NCBI GenBank assembly: GCA_038326615.1
Contig: JBBQKF010000035.1
Coordinates: forward strand, 1 to 28,014
Source of the DNA: JBBQKF01 sp038326615
GTDB lineage: Bacteria > Bacillota > Clostridia > Saccharofermentanales > UBA5734
Direction: 5' to 3'
Length of the DNA: 28,014 nt
Shown here one piece after another: positions 15,101-23,502 of this stretch; within the stretch, counting starts at the first letter, position 1, and every line of letters begins with the position of its first letter. The notes under the pieces were generated by a model. It worked only from the letters and a program-made list of their open reading frames with translations, was not told the DNA's origin and ran no database searches. The position numbers and the translations under genes are program-made.

Positions 15101-17358
15101 ATAAACCAGGAGAAGATGTAGTAATTAAAATTACATCGACAGATAGAAACGGCAAACACGTTCGAGCAATAGTTAATGCTGGGATAGTTGATGAGGCATT
15201 GTTTAAACTTCAAGATATGACGGCAACAACTCTTGCTTCACTTTATGAATTTGTTCCATCGGGAATTAAAATGAGCTATTCATCACATATCAATTCAGGA
15301 ATGGACTTAAACAACAATTCTCGGAATGGTTATGTAACTAATGAATCTTATTCAAGCACAGACTCTTCCGTGAAAAGTAACAGTTCAAATTTGGAAGCAC
15401 CAGCAAAATCTGCTGCAGGTGGCGCAACATCAGACAAAGCTACGGTAGTGCGCGAAAAATTCTCTGACACTGCACTATTTCAAACTATTATTTTGAGTGA
15501 AAATGGTGACGGAGAGATAAGATTTAAACTGCCCGATAACATTACATCTTGGCGAATAACACTTACCGGAATATCTCTTAAACTTGATGCAGGAAGTAAT
15601 ACAGAAACAATTAAAGTTACATTGCCATTCTTCATCAATTATTCGTTCAATAAAACCTATCTAGCAGGAGATAAAGCTGCAGTTGGCATTACAGGATATG
15701 GCAATAACCTAGATAGAAACGACACAATTTCATATAAAGTCAGTACATCTTCAAACCCTAATATTATTAAAACCGCCACAGCAAAGGCTTTTGAAAGAAT
15801 AAACATTCCACTTGAGCTGTTGACTATCGATGATAAATACATAATTATTGAAGCACAATCTTCGAAAGGAGATAAAGACGCTATAAAACATTTGATTGAT
15901 GTAAAAGAATCTTATCACGAAGTAGACGAATCGGTTTCCTCCAAGCTTACTGTTGGAATGCCTATCAAAGGTGGGAAAAGTGGAAACACAAGGCTCGTTT
16001 TCTTGGACAAAGGCCGTGGACAATATTACCAGTTACTTGGATCGTTTTTGTGGCAGTCAGGAAACAGAATTGACCAACATATTTCAAGAATTGCATCACA
16101 AGACATGATTGAGAAATATTTTACAAACAAAGAAAATATTAATAGCTGGTCATATGGCTTTGATAAATCAAACATGAGCTTTAAAGCGTCTGATTATCAG
16201 ACAACAGATGGGGGAATTGCATTGTTGCCATACGGATCATCTGATTTACTCCTCTCTGCAAAGATAGCACCTTTTGTCAAAGATTCGGTTGATTTGTCTA
16301 AGCTAAAACAATATTTTTATTCAGTATATGGGAGCGAAGAAATTGCGGGCATTAAAGCTGCTGCATTGTATGGTCTAGCCGTTTTAAGAGAACCAGTACT
16401 TACAGAAATTGGCAAAGCAACAAGAGTATCAAATGCAACTTTAAATGAATTACTTTATTTGAGCCTTGCTTATTGTGAGCTGGGTGAATGGCCGTTAGCA
16501 CAAAAAATATTTAAAGAGAGAATTGAAGATAAAATCAAGATAAGTGGCGCCCAAAAATGGATTGACAGTGGTGTCGATAAAGACGATACGCTCGAATCAA
16601 CTGCACTAGGAATGATGCTTACTTCATACTTTGATCTCGATAACAGCCGCGCCTTTTACAATTATTGTACCGGGAACTCCACTAGTGATATTCTAGTAAA
16701 TCTTGAGATGCTTTCCTATGTCAGAAATGAAATAGTTAAAGCAACTCCGCAAACAGCGGAATTTACTTATACTTATCTTGGGAAAACAACCAAAGTAACT
16801 CTAGATGCTGGTTTTACAATTTATAGAGATATTCCATCGAAAAAAATTGGGGATTTTAAAATTTCAAGCGTTACAGGAGGTATAACTTTAATAAGTACTT
16901 ATAAAAACGCTCCAACTAGCAACATAAAGACAGATTCTGACCTTAAAGTTACAAGAAATTATTACAATAGTAAGGGAGAGAAGACAAACACATTTGCACA
17001 AGATGAAATCGTTCGGGTAGAGATTGATTTTGATTTTAATACTAAATCTCCGGATGGAAGCTATGAAATCTCTGATTTTCTGCCATCGGGACTAAAACCA
17101 CTAGAAAATACCTGGATGTATGGAGATGCCAGAGTTTTTAACAGCAGTTGGTATGGAAGAATAAACGGACAGAAAATAACATTTGATGTTTATAATTTCA
17201 ATAGCATCAAATACGCTCCGAACAAATATTATAAAATTATCTATTATGCCCGCGTTGTAAGTACTGGTACATACACTGCTGAAAGCCCAATAATACAGGG
17301 AAATGGGAACCTAGCAGGACTTAATTTCGGAAACCGCGCAATAGTCGTTTTGAAATAG
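12193..17358 (+). CDS. Large alpha-2-macroglobulin-like surface protein without a thioester cysteine
   Basis: The 1721-residue protein starts with a membrane-targeting helix (MKKKILSVVLAIAILASVGIII), with no lipobox, so it is secreted or held by an uncleaved anchor. Two Ig-like (SbsA/Big-type) domains follow to about residue 225, then MG-type beta domains, including LDRSLYKPNDTVNFWG at 495. VDEALF is at 999-1004, a Ser/Asn/Ala-rich bait-like stretch at about 1030-1080, and the A2M block REKFSDTALF at 1087 with LPDNITSWRITL. The helical thioester domain then follows. Where the family has GCxEQ, this protein has NRIDQ (1291-1295), so no thioester can form. A receptor-like beta domain ends the chain. 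Bacterial A2Ms trap proteases; thioester-less relatives exist. No pbpC partner is nearby. ATG 12193 is 9 bases after GGAGG; an ATG at 12184 overlaps that site. Confidence 0.88.
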   Translation: MKKKILSVVLAIAILASVGIIIERTGKGGANVLAGEYRSGFLLVPNDFDSLGVLSESSFTLKSQTDYSLTEIVANFSIDNMGKPQIILNEKNTFTIIPNSPLEKNKLYTFRMKTSDTASMDITWTFQSSAQFLIAGTLPANKTSNVPIDTGIEIYFSHSDYQDIDNYFEIIPSAKGRFERHKNTYVFVPDKQLSFGTLYTIKIKKGVKTSDGKTSLSNDFIFSFETAVDANEQQDNYDKGYIFFNKILNEYNTSEKPYLPINYYFNSNYVNKNANESEFVANYTIKANVYSYNNVDGFLAALDKKGQVPTWAYYSYLTNNYIETKGLVKVMSFDNNLSPNPSTPEDRYLKIPDNLVAGYYIVDCTWGEMRFQTFIEVTDIGFYMTSDDSSILIWLNDLKTKKPISNATITLKGSNLTGWKTDENGVAKFDYDDSKVPVVLNDSGERYFKIESIDGKSAVLRKYINDTSYYNNYMLADMYMPYYTQNNNYWRYTQLDRSLYKPNDTVNFWGLIKNRYASENIVEASAEIVKSGYYPSYSMKNWSFFPSFTNDPVAMTELKLTDGTFNGNIEIPYVEPGNYSLRIKVGEKVISETYMTVENYTKPAYKMEIEANKKAVFWYEPVEFTLKTSFFEGTKVPGLDVNYNITSGYGNQITSGTTKTDKDGQYKTTITPGVQNDNIQGETQANFFGSAALPETGQIQANSSLRVFTNDINVAIDAIIKGSDKTQNRTARIEIKANKIVLDKINAGTNEDYADYLGAPQPNAKFSGSIIKNRWIKYKNRTYYDYINKKTSIRYDYKLTKETVSSIEIVTDNKGFTYFEFGVPDITDGYYTYELNCKDNKDRSMKFQGYIGEQWYFYNQTPGDDYYYLEGAKENYKEGSDVTLNFKKGLSTLPQASYLYIKSQNKMAEFTISDKPTIAFKIAESDIPNVFVRGVYFNGTTYVETSDVNIVYDFKEKELLIKATTDKESYKPGEDVVIKITSTDRNGKHVRAIVNAGIVDEALFKLQDMTATTLASLYEFVPSGIKMSYSSHINSGMDLNNNSRNGYVTNESYSSTDSSVKSNSSNLEAPAKSAAGGATSDKATVVREKFSDTALFQTIILSENGDGEIRFKLPDNITSWRITLTGISLKLDAGSNTETIKVTLPFFINYSFNKTYLAGDKAAVGITGYGNNLDRNDTISYKVSTSSNPNIIKTATAKAFERINIPLELLTIDDKYIIIEAQSSKGDKDAIKHLIDVKESYHEVDESVSSKLTVGMPIKGGKSGNTRLVFLDKGRGQYYQLLGSFLWQSGNRIDQHISRIASQDMIEKYFTNKENINSWSYGFDKSNMSFKASDYQTTDGGIALLPYGSSDLLLSAKIAPFVKDSVDLSKLKQYFYSVYGSEEIAGIKAAALYGLAVLREPVLTEIGKATRVSNATLNELLYLSLAYCELGEWPLAQKIFKERIEDKIKISGAQKWIDSGVDKDDTLESTALGMMLTSYFDLDNSRAFYNYCTGNSTSDILVNLEMLSYVRNEIVKATPQTAEFTYTYLGKTTKVTLDAGFTIYRDIPSKKIGDFKISSVTGGITLISTYKNAPTSNIKTDSDLKVTRNYYNSKGEKTNTFAQDEIVRVEIDFDFNTKSPDGSYEISDFLPSGLKPLENTWMYGDARVFNSSWYGRINGQKITFDVYNFNSIKYAPNKYYKIIYYARVVSTGTYTAESPIIQGNGNLAGLNFGNRAIVVLK

Positions 17359-17416
17359 ACGTTATAAATTTGTTTTTGGCTATTTCTTTTACTCAGTGCA
17401 ATAAAATTATTTTGAT

Positions 17417-17459
17417 CAAAAAACAATACGGAGGTGCTGCACTTCTGTGTTGTTTTTTG
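17417..17459 (+). terminator. Long-stem terminator after the alpha-2-macroglobulin-like gene
   Basis: A 13-bp stem with one T-G wobble runs from 17417-17429 (CAAAAAACAATAC) to 17447-17459 (GTGTTGTTTTTTG). An inner AGGTG/CACTT pairing caps it. The A-run on the left and T-run on the right make it suitable for either direction. Confidence 0.8.
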
Positions 17460-17542
17460 TAAAATCTAGTGCCTAATATGAATCTTTGGAGTATAATTAT
17501 TCTATACTAATAGTACTCTTAAAGAGCGATGAGGAGGAGCAC

Positions 17543-18529
17543 ATGGATAATTTGTCAGTGGTAATAAGTGATAGAATAGCAATTGGAATAAGTGCTTGTT
17601 GCATGGGTTGTCCGGTTAGGTATAATTCTAAAGGCTTTGACATGCTAGCTAATCTTGGGAGAGAGAAAAGTGATTTTCGCTGGTGTCCGGTTTGCCCTGA
17701 ATGTATGGCGGGACTTGGGGTTCCAAGAGAACCGATTCATGTTACTGGCGGTGATGGAAGTATGGTTTGGACTGGTGAAGCGGAAGTAAAAAATCGAAGA
17801 GGATTTAAAGTCGGACAGCAAATGAAGGATGGTGCAACGGCTTGCATGGAAGCCCTTAAAAGAGCTGGTGCTGTAGCTTTTGTATATATGGAAGGAAGCC
17901 CATCTTGTGGGGTTTACAGGACTACACTAAAAAACCAAAAAAGAGGTAATCCCCCTGGTGTTTTTGGCTCATTATTGCTTGAAAATGAATTTTTTCTTAT
18001 ACCTGCAAATGATGTTCAAAGCCCACTGAAATGGTGGGACTGGAGACGGCGCCTTTTGGCATTTTATTGGGTTAAAGATCAAACTCCTTTAAGTAAAGAT
18101 GAAATTTATAAAATCTGGCATAAGCTTAAGTTTTTATGTCAGGAAATTGATGACGTTTGGGCAAGGGGAATTGGGCGAAAGTTGTCAACTCTCGAAAATG
18201 ATTCAGTTTCAACTTTTTGGAGCACGTTAAGGAAGGAAACGATGGAAATTCTAAGAAAACCATCTACAACAAAGAAAATAACTAATAGCTTATGGAAAAA
18301 TTATTCGTTCTATCGGAAATCAAGTGGTAAAACAGTCGAAGGGGTTAATTCTCCGGAGTTTAAAAGAAATATTACGTCGATTGCGAAAGAATTATCGTTG
18401 CTGGAAAGAAACGCAATTTCTAATGAATTTATTTTCGGGACCTCTCCTGTGCTTTATAGAGAAAAGAGAAGAATTCAAAAAGAAAAAACTGAACCTTCTG
18501 AAATTGAGGAGTCAGAACCTAGCTTATAG
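17543..18529 (+). CDS. DUF523-domain protein with a long C-terminal extension
   Basis: Residues 1-~150 are a DUF523 domain: GISACCMGCPVRYNSKG near residue 14, then WCPVCPECMAGLGVPREP, and MEGSPSCGVYR near residue 117. These conserved cysteines suggest metal or sulfur binding, but the family has no settled function. In many bacteria DUF523 stands alone at about 150 residues; in YbgA-like proteins it is followed by DUF1722. Here residues ~160-328 are an extension rich in Lys, Ser and aromatic residues that does not look like DUF1722 to me. ATG 17543 has GAGGAGG in front; an upstream in-frame ATG at 17486 lacks a site. It follows the terminator of the previous gene, so it has its own promoter. 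Confidence 0.8.
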   Translation: MDNLSVVISDRIAIGISACCMGCPVRYNSKGFDMLANLGREKSDFRWCPVCPECMAGLGVPREPIHVTGGDGSMVWTGEAEVKNRRGFKVGQQMKDGATACMEALKRAGAVAFVYMEGSPSCGVYRTTLKNQKRGNPPGVFGSLLLENEFFLIPANDVQSPLKWWDWRRRLLAFYWVKDQTPLSKDEIYKIWHKLKFLCQEIDDVWARGIGRKLSTLENDSVSTFWSTLRKETMEILRKPSTTKKITNSLWKNYSFYRKSSGKTVEGVNSPEFKRNITSIAKELSLLERNAISNEFIFGTSPVLYREKRRIQKEKTEPSEIEESEPSL

Positions 18530-18568
18530 TAAAAGGTTAAATCAAAAGCCATTTTAAATTTTTTTAAG

Positions 18569-18600
18569 TGGTAAATCTATCCCATATGGTAGATGAACCA
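18569..18600. promoter_or_regulatory. 32-bp dyad upstream of the MFS transporter gene
   Basis: Arms TGGT and ATCTA (18569-18579) are mirrored by TAGAT and ACCA (18590-18600), with 2-base mismatches between the arm segments and a 10-base centre that includes CCATATGG. It has no T-run. The size fits an operator for a TetR- or MarR-type repressor of an efflux pump, but no such regulator gene is in the window. Confidence 0.5.
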
Positions 18601-18722
18601 TTATATTTTGCGCTATCTTACATTGAGAATTATACATAGGCGATGTTGATGTTGCCCTATAGTGCTTCACATGTTATTATTCTTTTAATTAATTAGCAAC
18701 TTGAGAAGGGAATTTCAAAACA

Positions 18723-20159
18723 ATGAACAACGAAATGACGAAGACGAGAAGAAATTTAATTCTTTTTAATGCATGCATAGCAACCTTTATGGCAACTCTC
18801 GACGGAAGCATTGTAAATATATCACTACCTGTAATGTCAAAGTATTTTAATGTAAGTATTAACTCTGTTCAATGGGTCGTTACTGCATATTTATTGACTA
18901 TATCAGCAATTTTGCTAATATGGGGTAAATTGTCAGACATATATGGTAGAAAATACTTATTTGCAGCGGGAATGCTAATTTTTACAATAGGGTCAGCGTT
19001 ATGCGGAATTTCAAACAGCCTGGAATTACTAATTATTTCACGTGTTATCCAGGCAATTGGAGCATCAATTACTATGGCTCTTGTGCAGGGTATTGTCACT
19101 TCCATTTTCCCTGCAAATGAGCGCGGGAAAGCATTAGGCGTAATTGGTGCAACCGTTGCAATTGGCAGCCTTCTTGGTCCGGGGTTGGGTGGTATTCTCG
19201 TAAGATTTGCAGGATGGCAGTCGATATTTTATATTAACATTCCGATTGGAATTGCAGGGTTTGTGCTAACGCTTATATTAATGACAGAAACTGAAATGAA
19301 GACTGCTAATAAAGCATTTGACATTAAAGGATCTCTTATATTTGTTGTTTCAATAACAACAATGTTTACAAGTCTTCTTTCATACCAAGATAAACTCATT
19401 TCATCAACAATTATGATCTTAATGGTATTTATAGCAATAATTCTATTTGCAATATTTATCCGATATGAGAAGGGTCTCTCCAATCCTCTTTTAGACACCA
19501 CAATATTTAGTAACCGCAAGTTTTCAATGAGTCTTGCAACATCTTACATATCTTTTCTATCTATGTTTGCATACATTTTTTTTATGCCATTTTATTTACA
19601 GTATGCAATGAAATTAAACATTCTTACAGCGGGCTTATTAATGTCTATTTATCCGGTTGTCACTGCAATTTTAGCTCCAATAAGTGGATGGCTTTCAGAC
19701 AAAAAGCTTCGAATATCTCTAACTTTCTTAGGCCTTTCAATAAATACACTGGCATTAGCACTGCTTTCATTCCTTAATTCAACGTCGTCCTTAATACATA
19801 CAGGGCTTTTAATCATGATGCTTGGTGCTGGCAGTGCCTTGTTTCAGTCACCGAATACAAGTACAATCATGGGTTCTGTTTCAAGAGACAAAGTCGGCGT
19901 TGCAGGGAGTATAAATGCCTTTTTCAGAAATTTCGGCATGGTTTCAGGAACAACACTTTCGGTAATTCTGTTCATGTATATTACAAAAATGGATATAAAT
20001 AACCTTTCAGGAAGTTCGTTTGACATACCTTTATTTCTTAAAGGTTTCAGAGCAGTTTTGCTAAATGCATCCGGTCTTTCTCTTATAGCTGTTGGAATCA
20101 ACGTTCTGATTAGAAAAAATCAAGTTAATTCTATCAATCATGCCAAAGAAACAAAATAA
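18723..20159 (+). CDS. DHA2-family (EmrB/QacA-type) MFS efflux transporter
   Basis: The 478-residue protein has about 14 membrane helices, the number typical of the DHA2 family. Family motifs are visible: LDGSIVNISLP in helix 1, GKLSDIYGRKY (motif A) near residue 67, RVIQAIGASITMALVQ (motif B-like), and GSLLGPGLGGIL (motif C of drug antiporters) near residue 148. It should export a drug or other small amphipathic compound in exchange for protons; the substrate cannot be read from sequence. GAAGGGA lies before ATG 18723. The gene stands alone, with an operator-like dyad upstream and no clear terminator after it. A possible promoter is TTGCCC with TATTAT 17 bases later, near 18653-18681. Confidence 0.93.
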   Translation: MNNEMTKTRRNLILFNACIATFMATLDGSIVNISLPVMSKYFNVSINSVQWVVTAYLLTISAILLIWGKLSDIYGRKYLFAAGMLIFTIGSALCGISNSLELLIISRVIQAIGASITMALVQGIVTSIFPANERGKALGVIGATVAIGSLLGPGLGGILVRFAGWQSIFYINIPIGIAGFVLTLILMTETEMKTANKAFDIKGSLIFVVSITTMFTSLLSYQDKLISSTIMILMVFIAIILFAIFIRYEKGLSNPLLDTTIFSNRKFSMSLATSYISFLSMFAYIFFMPFYLQYAMKLNILTAGLLMSIYPVVTAILAPISGWLSDKKLRISLTFLGLSINTLALALLSFLNSTSSLIHTGLLIMMLGAGSALFQSPNTSTIMGSVSRDKVGVAGSINAFFRNFGMVSGTTLSVILFMYITKMDINNLSGSSFDIPLFLKGFRAVLLNASGLSLIAVGINVLIRKNQVNSINHAKETK

Positions 20160-20378
20160 AGAACGATTTATAATACAAGAAAATCGAATAACTATATAGA
20201 AAATTATTATTAAACCAGCAAAGAATTAGCAAATAGTGAGCACGTAATGCTGTACAATATATTGAATAATACGACAAGATCTGTTACTATTGATGTAGTA
20301 CTTATAAATTCAATTCAAATGTATTTCTAAGATTGTGTATTAAGTCATTTTTACCAATTAAAATTAGTAAAAAGCGAT
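20160..20378. other. AT-rich gap after the MFS gene
   Basis: No gene is supported. Only very short frames occur. An imperfect inverted repeat (TTTTAC with GTAAAA) near 20348-20372 has no T-run after it, so I do not call a terminator. Confidence 0.4.
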
Positions 20379-20399
20379 AATAGTTGTGGCACAACTATT
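20379..20399. promoter_or_regulatory. Perfect 21-bp palindrome upstream of the HD hydrolase gene
   Basis: AATAGTTGTG (20379-20388), a central G, and CACAACTATT (20390-20399) match perfectly. TTGACA (20398-20403) overlaps the right end as a possible -35 box, but no good -10 is seen 16-18 bases later. It is most simply an operator; no following T-run makes a terminator unlikely. Confidence 0.6.
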
Positions 20400-20464
20400 G
20401 ACACATCTTGCACGAATTGAAACAGAGGAATAAAATTATTACATGACCTATCATTTAAAGTTCT

Positions 20465-20593
20465 ATGTTCATAAATAATGTACGATTTTTCATTGAATCG
20501 TTGATTGATGAAATAGATAAGCTTTACAAACTGCGACCTTTTAAAGAATTGTTTTGTAAAAAAATTGTAAATAATTTGGAGGAGGACAAATGA
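20465..20593 (+). CDS. Possible small ORF overlapping the HD hydrolase start
   Basis: This 42-residue frame (MFINNVRFFIESLIDEIDKL...) ends at a TGA that overlaps the ATG of the next gene as ATGA, with the GGAGGAGG of that gene in its last codons. It would form an amphipathic helix. There is no good ribosome binding site before its own ATG, and I recognise no family. It may be a leader peptide coupled to the hydrolase, or a chance frame. Confidence 0.3.
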   Translation: MFINNVRFFIESLIDEIDKLYKLRPFKELFCKKIVNNLEEDK

Positions 20594-21054
20594 TTAACGA
20601 AAATTGTATTAAATTTGACATTTCTGTACCTTGCATAAAGAAGGCTCTTGACATTGCACTAGAAGCACATAGAGACCAGATTGACAAAGGAGGAGTTCCA
20701 TACATTATGCATCCAATAACTGTTGCAAATCAGATGGAAACAACGGATGAAATTGTTGTAGCATTATTACACGACGTAGTTGAAGATAGCAATATTACAA
20801 TTGAGCATCTAAATAAATTTGAATTTTCGTATGAAGTTATTGCAGCAATCTCTACACTTACAAAGACTGCAGGAGAAGAATTTTTCAAGTATCTTGATAA
20901 AGTGAAGAAAAATGAAATTGCTTTAAAGGTAAAAATTGCTGACATGAAGCATAATAGCAAACTTTCTAGGCTTAAAGAAATAACAATAGAGGATATCAAA
21001 CGCCAGGAGAAATATTTTGCAGGAATTCATTATCTTTCGAAAAGTTCGTTTTGA
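20590..21054 (+). CDS. Single-domain RelA/SpoT-type HD hydrolase, probable small alarmone hydrolase
   Basis: The 154-residue protein is just the HD domain of RelA/SpoT proteins. GGVPYIMHP gives H41, ALLHDVVED gives H61, D62, E65 and D66, and KVKIADMKHN gives D118. These match the Mn-binding and catalytic residues of SpoT and MESH1, and there is no synthetase domain. It should therefore remove pyrophosphate from (p)ppGpp, or possibly act on another nucleotide such as NADPH, as MESH1 can. GGAGGAGG lies before ATG 20590. The gene stands alone, behind a perfect palindrome and perhaps coupled to a small upstream frame. Lack of a nearby small synthetase means a toxin-antitoxin-like pairing is not supported. 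Confidence 0.83.
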   Translation: MINENCIKFDISVPCIKKALDIALEAHRDQIDKGGVPYIMHPITVANQMETTDEIVVALLHDVVEDSNITIEHLNKFEFSYEVIAAISTLTKTAGEEFFKYLDKVKKNEIALKVKIADMKHNSKLSRLKEITIEDIKRQEKYFAGIHYLSKSSF

Positions 21055-21185
21055 TTACAAAACATAATGTTTGATTATAAAGGAAATTATTGGTACAATT
21101 TATTGAAATAGAAAATTAGGCTGAGTTAATGACGAAGTATGAAAACCCTTTATTTATAGGGGAATGAAATTTATGGAGGAAGAAC

Positions 21186-23207
21186 ATGAACGAAAATATT
21201 GAAAATTCCGCAAATTCATCAGGAATAAATGAGACATTTCAGGAAAATTCACAAGCAGAGCAGATAATAACAGCCCCCAGAAAGGGAAATAAAGCAGCAA
21301 TTACAATAATTGTATTAGCTTTGTGTGTTCTTATACTAGGGAGTGGTGCACTTGCTTATACACAATTGTTTCAGCGAGATATTAACATAATGATTTTTGG
21401 CGAACAAAAATATGCATTAGGCCTTGAGCAAAAATCAATGATTAAGATGTCTGGTAATTTTCAGAATGCAATATCATTGCTTTTAAAAAATAGTAATGTT
21501 GCAAAATCTACAAAAACTGATATGAATATGGAATTAAAATTAGAACCTTCAATGTATGACATGCTAGGAGCTGGAATGGGTCCTGAAGGTTCAAAAACAA
21601 TGGAATCAGTTATAAATTATTTAAATACGATGAGTATGACGGCTACTCAAACAACCACAGATAAAGGAAGTAAATCAACTCTTAAAATAGCAGAGAAGAC
21701 TGGAGATTTTCTAACATTAAACTCCTGGACAGATAACAAAAACACAATATTCCAAATACCAGATGTTTCACCGAAATACATTCAGATTCCCATGAATGCC
21801 AATTTACAGGTATCTCAAGCAATAAAAATTGATTCGGTAAAACTTAAAACAAGTCTTGAATCAGTCCTAAAAGTTTATATCGAATCATTGAAAGATGCTA
21901 AAATAACGATAACAGATAATCAAACAGTTAAAATTGATGATGTTTCAGTTACAGCAAAAAAGATTTCGGTAACTCTAACCGAAGCTCAACTTAATAAGTT
22001 ATGTAAAGATGTAATAACCGCAGTCCGCGATGACAAGTATTTACAAGAAATGATTATTGCAAACGTTAATAGTACATTTGAGCTCTATTCAAATGCTCAA
22101 TTTCAGGTAGCAGGTGACTTAGGGAAAGAGAAACTTACAATTGAAAAATATAAAGAATGGTGCAATAAGATAATTAGTGAAATAGAAAAAGAACAACCGG
22201 CTGATGGAAAATATATTTTAAATACATATGCTACACCATCAAATATTATCGTTGCAAGAACCTATGAAATAATCCCTGCTGACAAATCTTCTGAGAAAAT
22301 CGTCGTTCAAATATTAATGCCATCAGAAGGCGGGGTTGATGGTCAAAAGGCATTTAATTGGTTGGTCAACGATAAAGAATTGTTCAGGGCTGTTCTTAGA
22401 CCAACCAGCTTGACCGATGGAACAATTAAAGCTATAGCAACATTAGACGAGAATCAAGCTCAAGTTGGCTTTAATATAAATTACAAGAATTTAATCAAGG
22501 CTCCTTGGAATGGGAGTGATATATTTTCTGGAACATACACTATTACATTAATTGATCCAGATAACGAAATAGCAAGTAATTTTGGAGCAAAAGATAATTT
22601 CCCTGAACTTATGAAATCATCAATGATTATTGGGTATAGTGTTAACAAAGGTGCTCTCGAATCAACAATCAAAATCGCACTTAAAGGAATCGGAGAATTC
22701 AATTTCAAAACAAAAACGACAAACATCTCACTTGAGAAAATAGAGAAGCCTGTTATAAACAAAGATAATTCAATCACATATGACATGAAAACACCAAATA
22801 CTGATGCAATGGTGCTATTAGGAACCGAAATACAGACAGGAGCTATAAAGCACATCGTAAAACTTGCTAAACGAAATTCGGAACTTGCAAAAATCCTTGA
22901 ATCGTTTGGAATGTCAGCTGAAACTTTGGAAGCAATGGCAAACGGAACGGGCATTATTCCTGATACAACAGGAGGGGATGCTGCAAAAATAAGAGCACCT
23001 ATTGAAGATGAATATGCTAATGCAATCAATATTTATAATGCATTAAATGCAGATAAGCCAATTACTGGAAATGACCTTGCGGATGCAGCTTCAATAGATG
23101 CCATGCTTGGAGAGTTAAAACCCATTAGCGAAGGTAATGAAGATATTTCGGCAATACTTGCAAAAATTGAAATATTAGATGGAGTCGCGACTGTTAAGCA
23201 ATCATAA
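21186..23207 (+). CDS. Unrecognised membrane-anchored extracellular protein
   Basis: The 673-residue protein has a polar N-terminal tail of about 37 residues, a single membrane helix (about 38-62, AAITIIVLALCVLILGSGAL), and then a long extracytoplasmic part, so it is type II anchored. The outer part is rich in Lys, Thr, Asn and Met, with alternating beta-like and helical stretches and two blocks of similar style (around 75-340 and 345-600), suggesting a duplicated or two-lobed beta-rich domain. I cannot name a family or a catalytic motif. The start has GGAGGA before it. It is followed by a purine-rich spacer and a membrane-anchored phosphoesterase, which may or may not share its mRNA. A structural or envelope-associated role is only a guess from topology. 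Confidence 0.8.
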   Translation: MNENIENSANSSGINETFQENSQAEQIITAPRKGNKAAITIIVLALCVLILGSGALAYTQLFQRDINIMIFGEQKYALGLEQKSMIKMSGNFQNAISLLLKNSNVAKSTKTDMNMELKLEPSMYDMLGAGMGPEGSKTMESVINYLNTMSMTATQTTTDKGSKSTLKIAEKTGDFLTLNSWTDNKNTIFQIPDVSPKYIQIPMNANLQVSQAIKIDSVKLKTSLESVLKVYIESLKDAKITITDNQTVKIDDVSVTAKKISVTLTEAQLNKLCKDVITAVRDDKYLQEMIIANVNSTFELYSNAQFQVAGDLGKEKLTIEKYKEWCNKIISEIEKEQPADGKYILNTYATPSNIIVARTYEIIPADKSSEKIVVQILMPSEGGVDGQKAFNWLVNDKELFRAVLRPTSLTDGTIKAIATLDENQAQVGFNINYKNLIKAPWNGSDIFSGTYTITLIDPDNEIASNFGAKDNFPELMKSSMIIGYSVNKGALESTIKIALKGIGEFNFKTKTTNISLEKIEKPVINKDNSITYDMKTPNTDAMVLLGTEIQTGAIKHIVKLAKRNSELAKILESFGMSAETLEAMANGTGIIPDTTGGDAAKIRAPIEDEYANAINIYNALNADKPITGNDLADAASIDAMLGELKPISEGNEDISAILAKIEILDGVATVKQS

Positions 23208-23502
23208 GTTCTCAGAAGTCAGAAAAGAGTAAAAGCGACGAGACAAAAGTTTAGAAGATTAAAGTAAAAAGCATAAAGCAAAAAGTTTAAAACTAAAAAC
23301 TAAAAGCCAAAACTAAAAGTCGAAAGAAAAGAGAGAGAAAAGAGAGAGAAATCAAAAGAAAGAGAGAAAAACCGAAAGCCAAAAGCAAAAGTAAAGATAA
23401 AAAAACCGAAAGCCAAAAGCAAAAGTAAAGATAAAAAAACCAAAAGGAAAACAGAAGGCAAAAAGGAAAAGCAGTAAGATAAAAAGTGAGAAAAGAATTA
23501 AA
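23208..23502. repeat. Purine-rich repeat spacer with a perfect 34-bp tandem duplication
   Basis: Almost the whole 295-base gap is A and G with scattered C and very few T on the plus strand. Units at 23367-23400 and 23401-23434 are identical (34 bp, containing CCGAAAGCC and AAAAGCAAAAG), with a partial third copy. Just before it, an AAAAGAGAGAG unit is repeated near 23330-23350. Stops occur in all plus frames, so it is non-coding. Extended polypurine DNA of this kind can form triplex or R-loop structures. Confidence 0.9.

Noticed and set aside
12193..18529. A2M-PBP1C operon as in enterobacteria
   Set aside because: The following gene is DUF523, after a strong terminator; no penicillin-binding protein gene is nearby.
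21055..21185. CCCT/AGGG hairpin (21151-21166) as a terminator for the HD gene
   Set aside because: Only 4 bp of stem and no T-run.
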